Shown here in pieces: positions 35,752 to 46,174 of a DNA stretch of 64,000 bases. Positions within the stretch are counted from its first letter, which is position 1; the number at the start of each line of letters is the position of its first letter. The stretch comes from Balanoglossus misakiensis. Taxonomy: Eukaryota > Hemichordata. The notes beneath the pieces are model-generated. The model was not told the origin of the DNA, searched no databases, and was given only the letters and a program-made list of their open reading frames with translations. Where the stretch lies: assembly GCA_040954595.2 (NCBI GenBank), contig CM082589.2, forward strand, positions 10,788,001 through 10,852,000, in the 5' to 3' direction. A program made the translations under genes and the position numbers.

Positions 35752-35931
35752 GAATAACATGTGGTGGACCCCCTGAGTGCAGCAATGGAATTCTTACCAA
35801 TGTTACCAGTACAGTGTATGGTGGCATTGCTTATTATCAATGCATTGAGGGCTATCAGTTTATAAATAATGTGTCTCCATTGGAATGCCAAGCAGATGGT
35901 GTCTGGGGTCCACTTGTGCCCCAATGCGAGC
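35752..35931 (+). CDS. Exon: sushi 2
   Basis: 180 bases after GTTTATTTTTTAG, ending at GTAAGT, phase 1 to 1. Reads GITCGGPPECSNGILTNVTS, YYQCIEGYQFINN, LECQADGVWGPLVPQCE. YQC-x-x-GY, LEC and the VWG Trp are sushi (CCP) landmarks. There are five cysteines rather than four: TCGGPPEC carries an extra one. Confidence 0.88.
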
Positions 35932-36635
35932 GTAAGTTGATATTTTTGAAAACAATTAAACTGCCATTGTAGTGCACACTTAGGAGACGGATTTTCAGAA
36001 AAATGTTAGTCCTCTGAACCTTTCAGTGCTTTAAAGCCACTAGAGCTGCCACTTTTTGCATTTATTTTCAGATTTTATTTTCCGACGTAGATTGGTACAT
36101 TGAAATAATTAAGCTTACTGATAGGGATACAAGAACATGTCATCAATGCCTGATTGTGGCTGTATGTTGCAATTTAAACGTGCAATGTATTAAACAGGTG
36201 CCGTACCCATTTTATTAAAATCAGCCTCCATACAAACAGTATGCAGCTAGCTATCGTGGTATGCATCACCATAGATTTGAAAGGTTTTACTGTGGAAAAG
36301 AAAAAAATTGTGAAATTTGGCAGCTCTAGAGGCTTTAAAGTGTGTGATGAGTCGTTTTGAAAACAAAGTATAACACAGGGTGTTCACTGTCATGTTTTCA
36401 TAAAAATCACTGACTCAAGTTGAAATTCTCTCCATAGCGTTATGATGGGGCACTTTGTGCTGGTTGCTACATTCCACATGGGTGTCTAATTGGGACATTA
36501 CACACTGAATGTTAAACCAGACACTGGTAACTTGAAAATATGCAGGATTGTGAGGGTTACTGCTACATGTCCCTTTAAACCATTTTCCTAGTATTAACAC
36601 ACTTGTAATGTTATCTGTTCATCTTATCCAAACAG

Positions 36636-36818
36636 CTCGCGAGTGTCCACCACCGAATGTAGACAACTACTTATCATATGAAATTGTTAATGGTGATTCA
36701 TTGATTTTTGGAACAACCATTGCCTACTCATGTCCATCTGGCTACAGTCTGACTGGCTACACTGTCTCTACATGTGGTGAAGATGGATCATGGATTGGAG
36801 ATCCAGGATACTGTCAAC
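36636..36818 (+). CDS. Exon: sushi 3
   Basis: 183 bases after TTATCCAAACAG, ending at GTAAGT, phase 1 to 1. Reads RECPPPNVDNYLSYEIVNGD, AYSCPSGYSLTG, STCGEDGSWIGDPGYCQ. The four cysteines and Trp are spaced as in a complete CCP module. Confidence 0.92.
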
Positions 36819-36839
36819 GTAAGTCATTTAAGGATGTAC

Positions 36840-37000
36840 ATTCAGTAAAATTGAAAATATGGTCATTTCTTTTAATTGTTAATTTTTGGATTATCCTATG
36901 TATGTATAATGAAAATTTGTGATAAAATATAGGGGTCACCACGCTTGTTTTTGAAATACAGAGTCATGAATTTAGTCGATAATTGAAAAAAAGGAGTCAA
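36840..37000 (+). repeat. Dispersed repeat R, copy 2 (partial)
   Basis: Shares TTCTTTTAATTGTTAATTTT, TATGTATAATGAAAAT and GAATTTAGTCGATAATTGAA with 18800-19075. Located in the sushi 3-sushi 4 intron. Confidence 0.65.
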
Positions 37001-37128
37001 TGGTATCTGGACTTTTATAGTGGGAACTTGGGGTGAAAATGTTAAAGTTGTGACAGAATACAGATACCCAATATATATACCACAATCAAGTCTGCATCCA
37101 CATAGTGTTTTATTTTTTTTACTTGCAG

Positions 37129-37311
37129 GATTGAACTGCAGTGATATACTCATAACAGACCCACATCTACAAGCTGTCCCTGATAGTGGACCATATTATA
37201 TGGGCAGTAACATCACATTCTATTGTAATGCTGGCTATGAATTAAATGGTGCTGATTACCTGACTTGTCAATCCGATTTACAGTGGAATAGTGCAATACC
37301 ATCATGCATTG
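37129..37311 (+). CDS. Exon: sushi 4
   Basis: 183 bases after TTTACTTGCAG, ending at GTAAGT, phase 1 to 1. Reads NCSDILITDPHLQAVPDSGP, TFYCNAGYELNGADYLTCQS, LQWNSAIPSCI. Four cysteines, GY and Trp of a complete CCP module. Confidence 0.92.
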
Positions 37312-37502
37312 GTAAGTTCACATCAAGATTGGTCTTCATGTGGTTGTCTGCTTATGAGGTACCGTAATCGATCACTCCAGTAATTTGACTATTTATCATA
37401 AATGTCACCTAAACTACATGCTGATAGGACATACAGTTCATGCCATGCAAATCTATGGCTGTCAGAAATTTCATGATTTTCGTAATTTTATTTTTCATTG
37501 AT

Positions 37503-37699
37503 TACTGTAAAACAGGAAATTTTCGCGACAAAGAAATTTTTTGCGATATCAAAAGCAGAAACTGTTATGAGACGATTAATTTTCATGTTCTCGTATTTCA
37601 CTACATTGTTATCACTGAAAATAGTTTTTTACGCAAAAATGTCTTTTTTTTTTTGGCTCTTGCATAGTTCGCGAAAATTTGTTTGTGAAAATTTCCTGT
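37503..37699. mobile_element. MITE family B, copy 5 (right end clipped)
   Basis: TACTGTAAAACAGGAAATTTTC at the left; the interior TTTTGGCTCTTGCATAGTTCG is that of the family; the right terminus stops at AAATTTCCTGTTGG without ACAGTA. In the sushi 4-EGF 1 intron. Confidence 0.75.
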
Positions 37700-37789
37700 T
37701 GGTCTGGTGGTTCCCAGCTAAACTTGTTGGTCTGAATTTACCAGCGGACCTGTGGGATTTTGATCATATCTTGATAAATAACATTTCAG

Positions 37790-37918
37790 ATATCAATGAA
37801 TGTAGTACATTGGTGGCACGGTGTGGAATCAATCAAGTCTGTGAAAATAGAGATGGTGACTATCAGTGTGCATGTTTGGTGGGATTTGAACCAGATGTGA
37901 ATGGAACAGCATGCAAAG
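37790..37918 (+). CDS. Exon: calcium-binding EGF 1
   Basis: 129 bases after AACATTTCAG, ending at GTGAGA, phase 1 to 1. Reads DINECSTLVARCGINQVCEN then RDGDYQCACLVGFEPDVNG and TACKG. Six cysteines; DINEC opening and the C-x-N-x4-Y-x-C-x-C pattern are the calcium-binding and Asx-hydroxylation consensus of cbEGF modules. Confidence 0.94.
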
Positions 37919-37929
37919 GTGAGACATAA

Positions 37930-38437
37930 TCAAGTCACTTGCAACATAACTTCAAGTCACTATTTTCACATTTAACACATTCCGAACTTATTTCAGAATT
38001 CCGGATAAATTTTTGGAATGACCTTTTAATCTCAGGTGTCTTTTTCTCATAGGATTACATTGATAATTGCTAGAAAACAAACTTCTACTATTGTCATTTT
38101 CACGAAATTTTACACATAGCTCAGTCTAGTAAATATAAATTCATTGGTCAAATAAAATTGTGTGATTACAATGCTCTATTTTGAGATAAATTTCTTTAAG
38201 GTTTTTGTCCATAGACAAACCATTGGTGAACCATGCTGAGTCAGCAGGTTTCTTCTATTATCAACTAAATTAATGGCCTTGTATTTCAAAAGCAAGCAAG
38301 GTGACGCCTTTATTTTATCACAGATTCATCTTGTACGTACACAAGATAATCCCAAAATTCACGATTAAAAGAAATGACAATACTTTCAATTTTACTGAAC
38401 GTACATTGTTTTAATCCAATCCATGTTCCTTCTTTGT
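37930..38437 (-). repeat. Dispersed repeat R, copy 3 (inverted), filling the EGF1-EGF2 intron
   Basis: Between about 38035 and 38400 the reverse complement shares TATGGACAAAAACC, ATTTCTTTAAGG-type, ATTTTACACATAGCTC and TTTGTCTATG-like blocks with 18800-19075. No other feature seen in this intron. Confidence 0.6.
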
Positions 38438-38439
38438 AG

Positions 38440-38625
38440 ATATAAATGAATGTGCTTCACATTCTTGTGATCAACTTTGTAAAAACACTGCAGGTGGTTT
38501 TCAATGTTCCTGTGAAGAAGGCTATCTCTTATATGCAAATAACGGCACAGGTGGATTCTATCTGCCACCTGGAGAAACTGGTCTCTCAATGTATGATGTC
38601 TACACTTTTAACCAATCATGTGTTC
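38440..38625 (+). CDS. Exon: calcium-binding EGF 2 (last exon seen)
   Basis: 186 bases after TTCTTTGTAG, ending at GTAAGT, phase 1 to 1. Reads DINECASHSCDQLCKNTAGG, FQCSCEEGYLLYANNGTGG, then FYLPPGETGLSMYDVY before the final SCV. cbEGF consensus with C-x-N-x4-F-x-C-x-C. The loop before the sixth cysteine is unusually long for an EGF module. The donor is strong, so more exons should follow, but none is visible before the satellite at 39477. Confidence 0.92.
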
Positions 38626-38654
38626 GTAAGTATCATGTTAAACTATAGAGTTAA

Positions 38655-38839
38655 AGGTATATGATCACCCATGGAAAATTAGCTATATATAGTTACCATG
38701 GAAAATTGAAATCTAGCCAATCACAGATTTTCATTTGGTGGCACACGTGGAAAACAGGCGCCACCATATGTTCTTTAGAATGCTCAAATACGCCATTCAG
38801 CCATATATGGGAATGTGTATTGAAGGTGACTGTATACTT
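38655..38839 (+). mobile_element. MITE family D, complete copy (TTAA target duplication)
   Basis: TTAA at 38651-38654 and 38840-38843 flank AGGTATATGATCACC and the inverted GGTGACTGTATACTT. The interior has CCAATCACAGATTTTC and CCATATATGGG. The TTAAAGG terminus fits the Kolobok/T2 type. Confidence 0.82.
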
Positions 38840-39140
38840 TTAACCAAGATTTGTCATATTATTGACCTTTATACCGCAATGAATTTGCAGCAACAAAAAG
38901 TGGACAAAAAGCTGAATTTCATAATTGGATTTTATAATTTTGCCGTAATTCAATAATGAAATGTGGAGAAAGTCAGCAGACCAACTTTGCACTGTTATTA
39001 TTTATTTTGGATTTGTTTCCCTCCTGCTAACAAAAGTGTCCTCTCACCTCATGGCATGAAGATGCATTGAATTCTGAGAAAAAGGGGATTAATACTTGAG
39101 TGTATTTACAAAGACAAACAAGCTCACTGGTAGCATTTAA

Positions 39141-39247
39141 AGGGGAAGTCCAGTTCAGCTACATAATTGGGTAGCTTTGAGGTCATTCTTTCAGAAAAAA
39201 ACATTGTGTAGAAATTATGCATAAATCAGCTGGACAGGACTTCCCTT
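39141..39247. mobile_element. MITE family C, copy 2 (TTAA target duplication)
   Basis: TTAA at 39137-39140 and 39248-39251 flank AGGGGAAGTCCAGTTCAGC and the inverted GCTGGACAGGACTTCCCTT. 107 bp, with TAGCTTTGAGGTCATTC as in copy 1. Confidence 0.82.
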
Positions 39248-39440
39248 TTAATATTTCCAAGCAAGGCAATTGGTTTACTGCAACAATTACTTTGAAAACA
39301 CAGTGTAAAACAACAATCATGATATGAATGTTACTTTAATAGATAGTCATACTTATATAAGCATGACTGTCTATGTTGGTCTGTAAGTTGTATTTGAAAG
39401 AAAAGTTTCATGTACGAATAGTACAAAGATTGACATTTAG

Positions 39441-39476
39441 TCCACAAATCCCTGAAATGAGACAGCCACGACCTAC
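39441..39476 (+). repeat. 36-bp fragment of MITE E at the satellite edge
   Basis: TCCACAAATCCCTGAAATGA to GACAGCCACGACCTAC equals 35158-35193 with one mismatch. The satellite begins at the next base. No other part of MITE E is found to the left. Confidence 0.88.
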
Positions 39477-42400
39477 CATTAACATTAACCAGAGCACACA
39501 GTAACCAGGCCAGAGTGGCCAGTATCGTGCCCATTAATTTTGAGTGTTTGATGGGGGTCAACCTTTGCGTCAACATTAACCAGAGCACACAGTAACCAGG
39601 CCGTAGTGGACAGTGTTCTGCCCATTAATTTTGAGTGTTTGGTGGGGTCAACCTTTGCGTCAACATTAACCAGAGCACACAGTAACCAGGCCATAGTGGA
39701 CAGTGTGCTGCCCATTAATTTTGAGTGTTTGGTGGGGTCAACCTTTGCGTCAACATTAACCAGAGCACACAGTAACCAGGCCGTAGTGGACAGTGTTCTG
39801 CCCATTAATTTTGAGTGTTTGGTGGGGTCAACCTTTGCGTCAACATTAACCAGAGCACACAGTAACCAGGCCGTAGTGGACAGTGTTCTGCCCATTAATT
39901 TTGAGTGTTTGGTGGGGTCAACCTTTGCGTCAACATTAACCAGAGCACACAGTAACCAGGCCGTAGTGGACAGTGTTCTGCCCATTAATTTTGAGTGTTT
40001 GGTGGGGTCAACCTTTGCGTCAACATTAACTAGGCCAGAGTGGCCAGTATCGTGCCCATTAATTTTGAGTGTTTGGTGGGCTCAACCTTTGCGTCAACAT
40101 TAACTAGGCCAGAGTGGCCAGTATCGTGCCCATTAATTTTGAGTGTTTGGTGGGGTCAACCTTTGCGTCAACATTAACTAGGCCAGAGTGGCCAGTATCG
40201 TGCCCATTAATTTTGAGTGTTTGGTGGGGTCAACCTTTGCGTCAACATTAACTAGGCCAGAGTGGCCAGTATCGTGCCCATTAATTTTGAGTGTTTGGTG
40301 GGGGTCAACCTTTGCGTCAACATTAACCAGAGCACACAGTAACCAGGCCGTAGTGGACAGTGTTCTGCCCATTAATTTTGAGTGTTTGGTGGGGTCAACC
40401 TTTGCGTCAACATTAACCAGAGCACACAGTAACCAGGCCATAGTGGACAGTGTGCTGCCCATTAATTTTGAGTGTTTGGTGGGGTCAACCTTTGCGTCAA
40501 CATTAACCAGAGCACACAGTAACCAGGCCATAGTGGACAGTGTTCTGCCCATTAATTTTGAGTGTTTGGTGGGGTCAACCTTTGCGTCAACATTAACCAG
40601 AGCACACAGTAACCAGGCCGTAGTGGACAGTGTTCTGCCCATTAATTTTGAGTGTTTGGTGGGGTCAACCTTTGCGTCAACATTAACCAGAGCACACAGT
40701 AACCAGGCCGTAGTGGACAGTGTTCTGCCCATTAATTTTGAGTGTTTGGTGGGGTCAACCTTTGCGTCAACATTAACCAGAGCACACAGTAACCAGGCCT
40801 TAGTGGACAGTGTTCTGCCCATTAATTTTGAGTGTTTGGTGGGGTCAACCTTTGCGTCAACATTAACCAGAGCACACAGTAACCAGGCCGTAGTGGACAG
40901 TGTTCTGCCCATTAATTTTGAGTGTTTGGTGGGGTCAACCTTTGCGTCAACATTAACCAGAGCACACAGTAACCAGGCCATAGTGGACAGTGTGCTGCCC
41001 ATTAATTTTGAGTGTTTGGTGGGGTCAACCTTTGCGTCAACATTAACCAGAGCACACAGTAACCAGGCCGTAGTGGACAGTGTTCTGCCCATTAATTTTG
41101 AGTGTTTGGTGGGGTCAACCTTTGCGTCAACATTAACCAGAGCACACAGTAACCAGGCCATAGTGGACAGTGTTCTGCCCATTAATTTTGAGTGTTTGGT
41201 GGGGTCAACCTTTGCGTCAACATTAACCAGAGCACACAGTAACCAGGCCGTAGTGGACAGTGTTCTGCCCATTAATTTTGAGTGTTTGGTGGGGTCAACC
41301 TTTGCGTCAACATTAACCAGAGCACACAGTAACCAGGCCAGAGTGGCCAGTATCGTGCCCATTAATTTTGAGTGTTTGATGGGGGTCAACCTTTGCGTCA
41401 ACATTAACCAGAGCACACAGTAACCAGGCCGTAGTGGACAGTGTTCTGCCCATTAATTTTGAGTGTTTGGTGGGGTCAACCTTTGCGTCAACATTAACCA
41501 GAGCACACAGTAACCAGGCCATAGTGGACAGTGTGCTGCCCATTAATTTTGAGTGTTTGGTGGGGTCAACCTTTGCGTCAACATTAACCAGAGCACACAG
41601 TAACCAGGCCGTAGTGGACAGTGTTCTGCCCATTAATTTTGAGTGTTTGGTGGGGTCAACCTTTGCGTCAACATTAACCAGAGCACACAGTAACCAGGCC
41701 GTAGTGGACAATGTTCTGCCCATTAATTTTGAGTGTTTGGTGGGGTCAACCTTTGCGTCAACATTAACTAGGCCAGAGTGGCCAGTATCGTGCCCATTAA
41801 TTTTGAGTGTTTGGTGGGGTCAACCTTTGCGTCAACATTAACTAGGCCAGAGTGGCCAGTATCGTGCCCATTAATTTTGAGTGTTTGGTGGGGTCAACCT
41901 TTGCGTCAACATTAACCAGAGCACACAGTAACCAGGCCGTAGTGGACAGTGTTCTGCCCATTAATTTTGAGTGTTTGGTGGGGTCAACCTTTGCGTCAAC
42001 ATTAACCAGAGCACACAGTAACCAGGCCATAGTGGACAGTGTGCTGCCCATTAATTTTGAGTGTTTGGTGGGGTCAACCTTTGCGTCAACATTAACCAGA
42101 GCACACAGTAACCAGGCCATAGTGGACAGTGTTCTGCCCATTAATTTTGAGTGTTTGGTGGGGTCAACCTTTGCGTCAACATTAACCAGAGCACACAGTA
42201 ACCAGGCCGTAGTGGACAGTGTTCTGCCCATTAATTTTGAGTGTTTGGTGGGGTCAACCTTTGCGTCAACATTAACCAGAGCACACAGTAACCAGGCCGT
42301 AGTGGACAGTGTTCTGCCCATTAATTTTGAGTGTTTGGTGGGGTCAACCTTTGCGTCAACATTAACCAGAGCACACAGTAACCAGGCCGTAGTGGACAGT

Positions 42401-45342
42401 GTTCTGCCCATTAATTTTGAGTGTTTGGTGTGGTCAACCTTTGCGTCAACATTAACCAGAGCACACAGTAACCAGGCCGTAGTGGACAGTGTTCTGCCCA
42501 TTAATTTTGAGTGTTTGGTGGGGTCAACCTTTGCGTCAACATTAACCAGAGCACACAGTAACCAGGCCATAGTGGACAGTGTGCTGCCCATTAATTTTGA
42601 GTGTTTGGTGGGGTCAACCTTTGCGTCAACATTAACCAGAGCACACAGTAACCAGGCCGTAGTGGACAGTGTTCTGCCCATTAATTTTGAGTGTTTGGTG
42701 GGGTCAACCTTTGCGTCAACATTAACCAGAGCACACAGTAACCAGGCCATAGTGGACAGTGTTCTGCCCATTAATTTTGAGTGTTTGGTGGGGTCAACCT
42801 TTGCGTCAACATTAACCAGAGCACACAGTAACCAGGCCGTAGTGGACAGTGTTCTGCCCATTAATTTTGAGTGTTTGGTGGGGTCAACCTTTGCGTCAAC
42901 ATTAACCAGAGCACACAGTAACCAGGCCGTAGTGGACAGTGTTCTGCCCATTAATTTTGAGTGTTTGGTGAGGTCAACCTTTGCGTCAACATTAACCAGA
43001 GCACACAGTAACCAGGCCGTAGTGGACAGTGTTCTGCCCATTAATTTTGAGTGTTTGGTGGGGTCAACCTTTGCGTCAACATTAACCAGAGCACACAGTA
43101 ACCAGGCCATAGTGGACAGTGTGCTGCCCATTAATTTTGAGTGTTTGGTGGGGTCAACCTTTGCGTCAACATTAACCAGAGCACACAGTAACCAGGCCAT
43201 AGTGGACAGTGTTCTGCCCATTAATTTTGAGTGTTTGGTGGGGTCAACCTTTGCGTCAACATTAACCAGAGCACACAGTAACCAGGCCGTAGTGGACAGT
43301 GTTCTGCCCATTAATTTTGAGTGTTTGGTGGGGTCAACCTTTGCGTCAACATTAACCAGAGCACACAGTAACCAGGCCGTAGTGGACAGTGTTCTGCCCA
43401 TTAATTTTGAGTGTTTGGTGGGGTCAACCTTTGCGTCAACATTAACCAGAGCACACAGTAACCAGGCCATAGTGGACAGTGTTCTGCCCATTAGTTTTGA
43501 GTGTTTGGTGGGGTCAACCTTTGCGTCAACATTAACCAGAGCACACAGTAACCAGGCCGTAGTGGACAGTGTTCTGCCCATTAATTTTGAGTGTTTGGTG
43601 GGGTCAACCTTTGCGTCAACATTAACCAGAGCACACAGTAACCAGGCCATAGTGGACAGTGTTCTGCCCATTAATTTTGAGTGTTTGGTGGGGTCAACCT
43701 TTGCGTCAACATTAACCAGAGCACACAGTAACCAGGCCGTAGTGGACAGTGTTCTGCCCATTAATTTTGAGTGTTTGGTGGGGTCAACCTTTGCGTCAAC
43801 ATTAACCAGAGCACACAGTAACCAGGCCGTAGTGGACAGTGTTCTGCCCATTAATTTTGAGTGTTTGGTGGGGTCAACCTTTGCGTCAACATTAACCAGA
43901 GCACACAGTAACCAGGCCATAGTGGACAGTGTGCTGCCCATTAATTTTGAGTGTTTGGTGGGGTCAACCTTTGCGTCAACATTAACCAGAGCACACAGTA
44001 ACCAGGCCATAGTGGACAGTGTTCTGCCCATTAATTTTGAGTGTTTGGTGGGGTCAACCTTTGCGTCAACATTAACCAGAGCACACAGTAACCAGGCCGT
44101 AGTGGACAGTGTTCTGCCCATTAATTTTGAGTGTTTGGTGGGGTCAACCTTTGCGTCAACATTAACCAGAGCACACAGTAACCAGGCCGTAGTGGACAGT
44201 GTTCTGCCCATTAATTTTGAGTGTTTGGTGGGGTCAACCTTTGCGTCAACATTAACCAGAGCACACAGTAACCAGGCCATAGTGGACAGTGTTCTGCCCA
44301 TTAATTTTGAGTGTTTGGTGGGGTCAACCTTTGCGTCAACATTAACCAGAGCACACAGTAACCAGGCCGTAGTGGACAGTGTTCTGCCCATTAATTTTGA
44401 GTGTTTGGTGGGGTCAACCTTTGCGTCAACATTAACCAGAGCACACAGTAACCAGGCCGTAGTGGACAGTGTTCTGCCCATTAATTTTGAGTGTTTGGTG
44501 GGGTCAACCTTTGCGTCAACATTAACCAGAGCACACAGTAACCAGGCCATAGTGGACAGTGTGCTGCCCATTAATTTTGAGTGTTTGGTGGGGTCAACCT
44601 TTGCGTCAACATTAACCAGAGCACACAGTAACCAGGCCATAGTGGACAGTGTTCTGCCCATTAATTTTGAGTGTTTGGTGGGGTCAACCTTTGCGTCAAC
44701 ATTAACCAGAGCACACAGTAACCAGGCCGTAGTGGACAGTGTTCTGCCCATTAATTTTGAGTGTTTGGTGGGGTCAACCTTTGCGTCAACATTAACCAGA
44801 GCACACAGTAACCAGGCCGTAGTGGACAGTGTTCTGCCCATTAATTTTGAGTGTTTGGTGGGGTCAACCTTTGCGTCAACATTAACCAGAGCACACAGTA
44901 ACCAGGCCATAGTGGACAGTGTTCTGCCCATTAATTTTGAGTGTTTGGTGGGGTCAACCTTTGCGTCAACATTAACCAGAGCACACAGTAACCAGGCCGT
45001 AGTGGACAGTGTTCTGCCCATTAATTTTGAGTGTTTGGTGGGGTCAACCTTTGCGTCAACATTAACCAGAGCACACAGTAACCAGGCCATAGTGGACAGT
45101 GTGCTGCCCATTAATTTTGAGTGTTTGGTGGGGTCAACCTTTGCGTCAACATTAACCAGAGCACAGAGTAACCAGGCCATAGTGGACAGTGTTCTGCCCA
45201 TTAATTTTGAGTGTTTGGTGGGGTCAATCTTTGCGTCAACATTAATCAGAGCACACAGTAACCAGGCCGTAGTGGACAGTGTTCTGCCCATTAATTTTGA
45301 GTGTTTGGTGGGGTCAACCTTTGCGTCAACATTAACCAGAGC
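39477..45342. repeat. 90/74-bp satellite, block 1
   Basis: Head-to-tail units of 90 bp (landmarks CCATTAATTTTGAGTG, TTTGGTGGGGTCAACC, TTTGCGTCAACATTAACC, AGAGCACACAGTAACC, AGGCCGTAGTGGACAG). A 74-bp form lacks the 16-bp AGAGCACACAGTAACC step and reads AGGCCAGAGTGGCCAGTATC; it clusters at 40030-40310 and 41770-41880. Two sites vary among 90-bp units: CCGTAG/CCATAG/CCTTAG and GTTCTG/GTGCTG. The order of variants defines longer repeats. Since 90 is a multiple of three, one frame on each strand stays open for over 1100 codons; this is not evidence of protein. Confidence 0.98.
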
Positions 45343-46174
45343 CACGGTTACTAGAAGAAGACGGTTAGGAAACTATTTTTTCTCCATTGTTAGATGCTCG
45401 CCTCGGTAAACACTTAGTGTAAACGAAAGATATCAGGTGCTAACGAGCCTGGCCGTACGAATAATGACGTCATTCCCCCACAATCCAAAGCAAACCATAC
45501 TAGTGTTTACGGAATTGCTTGCACGCACAGTACGTAGACCACCAGAATTGAAGAAAACAGAACAGAGGATGGATAATTTATAAAGTCACAACACATTTAT
45601 GACAATTTTGAACTTTCAAGGACATGATGAAGCCATACATTCTTTGTCTTGACTGTGCCCTAGAGATTCGATGCGAACCAAAACAAACAAGATGGCCGCC
45701 AAAGGCTATATCGATAATGTTAAATTAACGACTGTATCGAAATGGGTATGCAATGAATCTCAACGAAATATTCCAATTGGAATAAACGAAATAGCCCATG
45801 CAATACAAAAAGGTGTAAAATATCTAAATATATTTAAAAAAAACAGAAATGCGACCATCAGGGTTGAATTCTAGGGGTTCAAAATTCGACGCTATTTGAA
45901 TCCGGATTTTAAGTTAACCACCCAAGAAACAATGGTAGAGTGTCGCAAGCCCAACAGACTATGACCGTGCACTCCATAAGCCTATATGGAACTCGTACAA
46001 AAAAAAAGTGGCGCTGTACTCTGACGAAAAAGGGCAGATGAAGGGGTTCAAAAATTAGCTACGTTCCCCAATACAACCCCACATAGCGGTTCGGACATGG
46101 ACTCTCCTAGCTAACACCTCGTTCACACCTTCCGAACAATAGAGTTTCCTAACCATCTTCTTCTAGTAACCGTG
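45343..46174. mobile_element. DNA element in the satellite, copy 1 (832 bp)
   Basis: Ends are inverted copies of CACGGTTACTAGAAGAAGA and a further GGTTAGGAAACT, about 32 bp with one mismatch. The satellite words CCAGAGC at 45336-45342 and 46175-46181 flank it as a 7-bp target duplication. The interior is unlike the satellite and carries one small open frame (45671-45874). No transposase, so non-autonomous. The superfamily is uncertain from a 7-bp duplication. Confidence 0.85.
45671..45874 (+). CDS. 67-codon open frame inside the 832-bp element, function unknown
   Basis: Starts MRTKTNKMAAKGYIDN and ends NATIRVEF before TAG. A second in-frame ATG sits in AAGATGGCC, a good initiation context. 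The predicted product is basic, with no domain I recognise. Identical frames occur at 49660, 52183 and 56172, but these are recent duplicates and say nothing about selection. It could be a captured gene piece or a chance frame. Confidence 0.25.
   Translation: MRTKTNKMAAKGYIDNVKLTTVSKWVCNESQRNIPIGINEIAHAIQKGVKYLNIFKKNRNATIRVEF

Larger units (their letters stand above)
19193..38625 (+). other. Mosaic gene: C-type lectin, CUB, sushi and EGF modules (5' and 3' ends not seen)
   Basis: Sixteen exons are traced on the plus strand; each has an AG acceptor and GT donor, and nearly all join in phase (mostly phase 1, the phase used by shuffled extracellular modules). Order: CTLD (19193-26372), CUB1 (29021-30672), CUB2 (30966-32079), CUB3 (33648-34669), broken sushi 1 (from 35406), sushi 2-4 (35752-37311), EGF 1 and 2 (37790-38625). 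Such a protein would be secreted or at the cell surface and could bind carbohydrate and calcium; that role is inferred from the families. I see no signal peptide, start codon, transmembrane segment or final exon. An in-frame TGA in CUB2 and a destroyed sushi 1 exon raise the possibility of a pseudogene. I do not recognise an orthologue. Confidence 0.8.

Noticed and set aside
39477-45342. CRISPR-like array of regular repeats
   Set aside because: Whole units are near identical with no unique spacers, and the setting is a eukaryotic genome.
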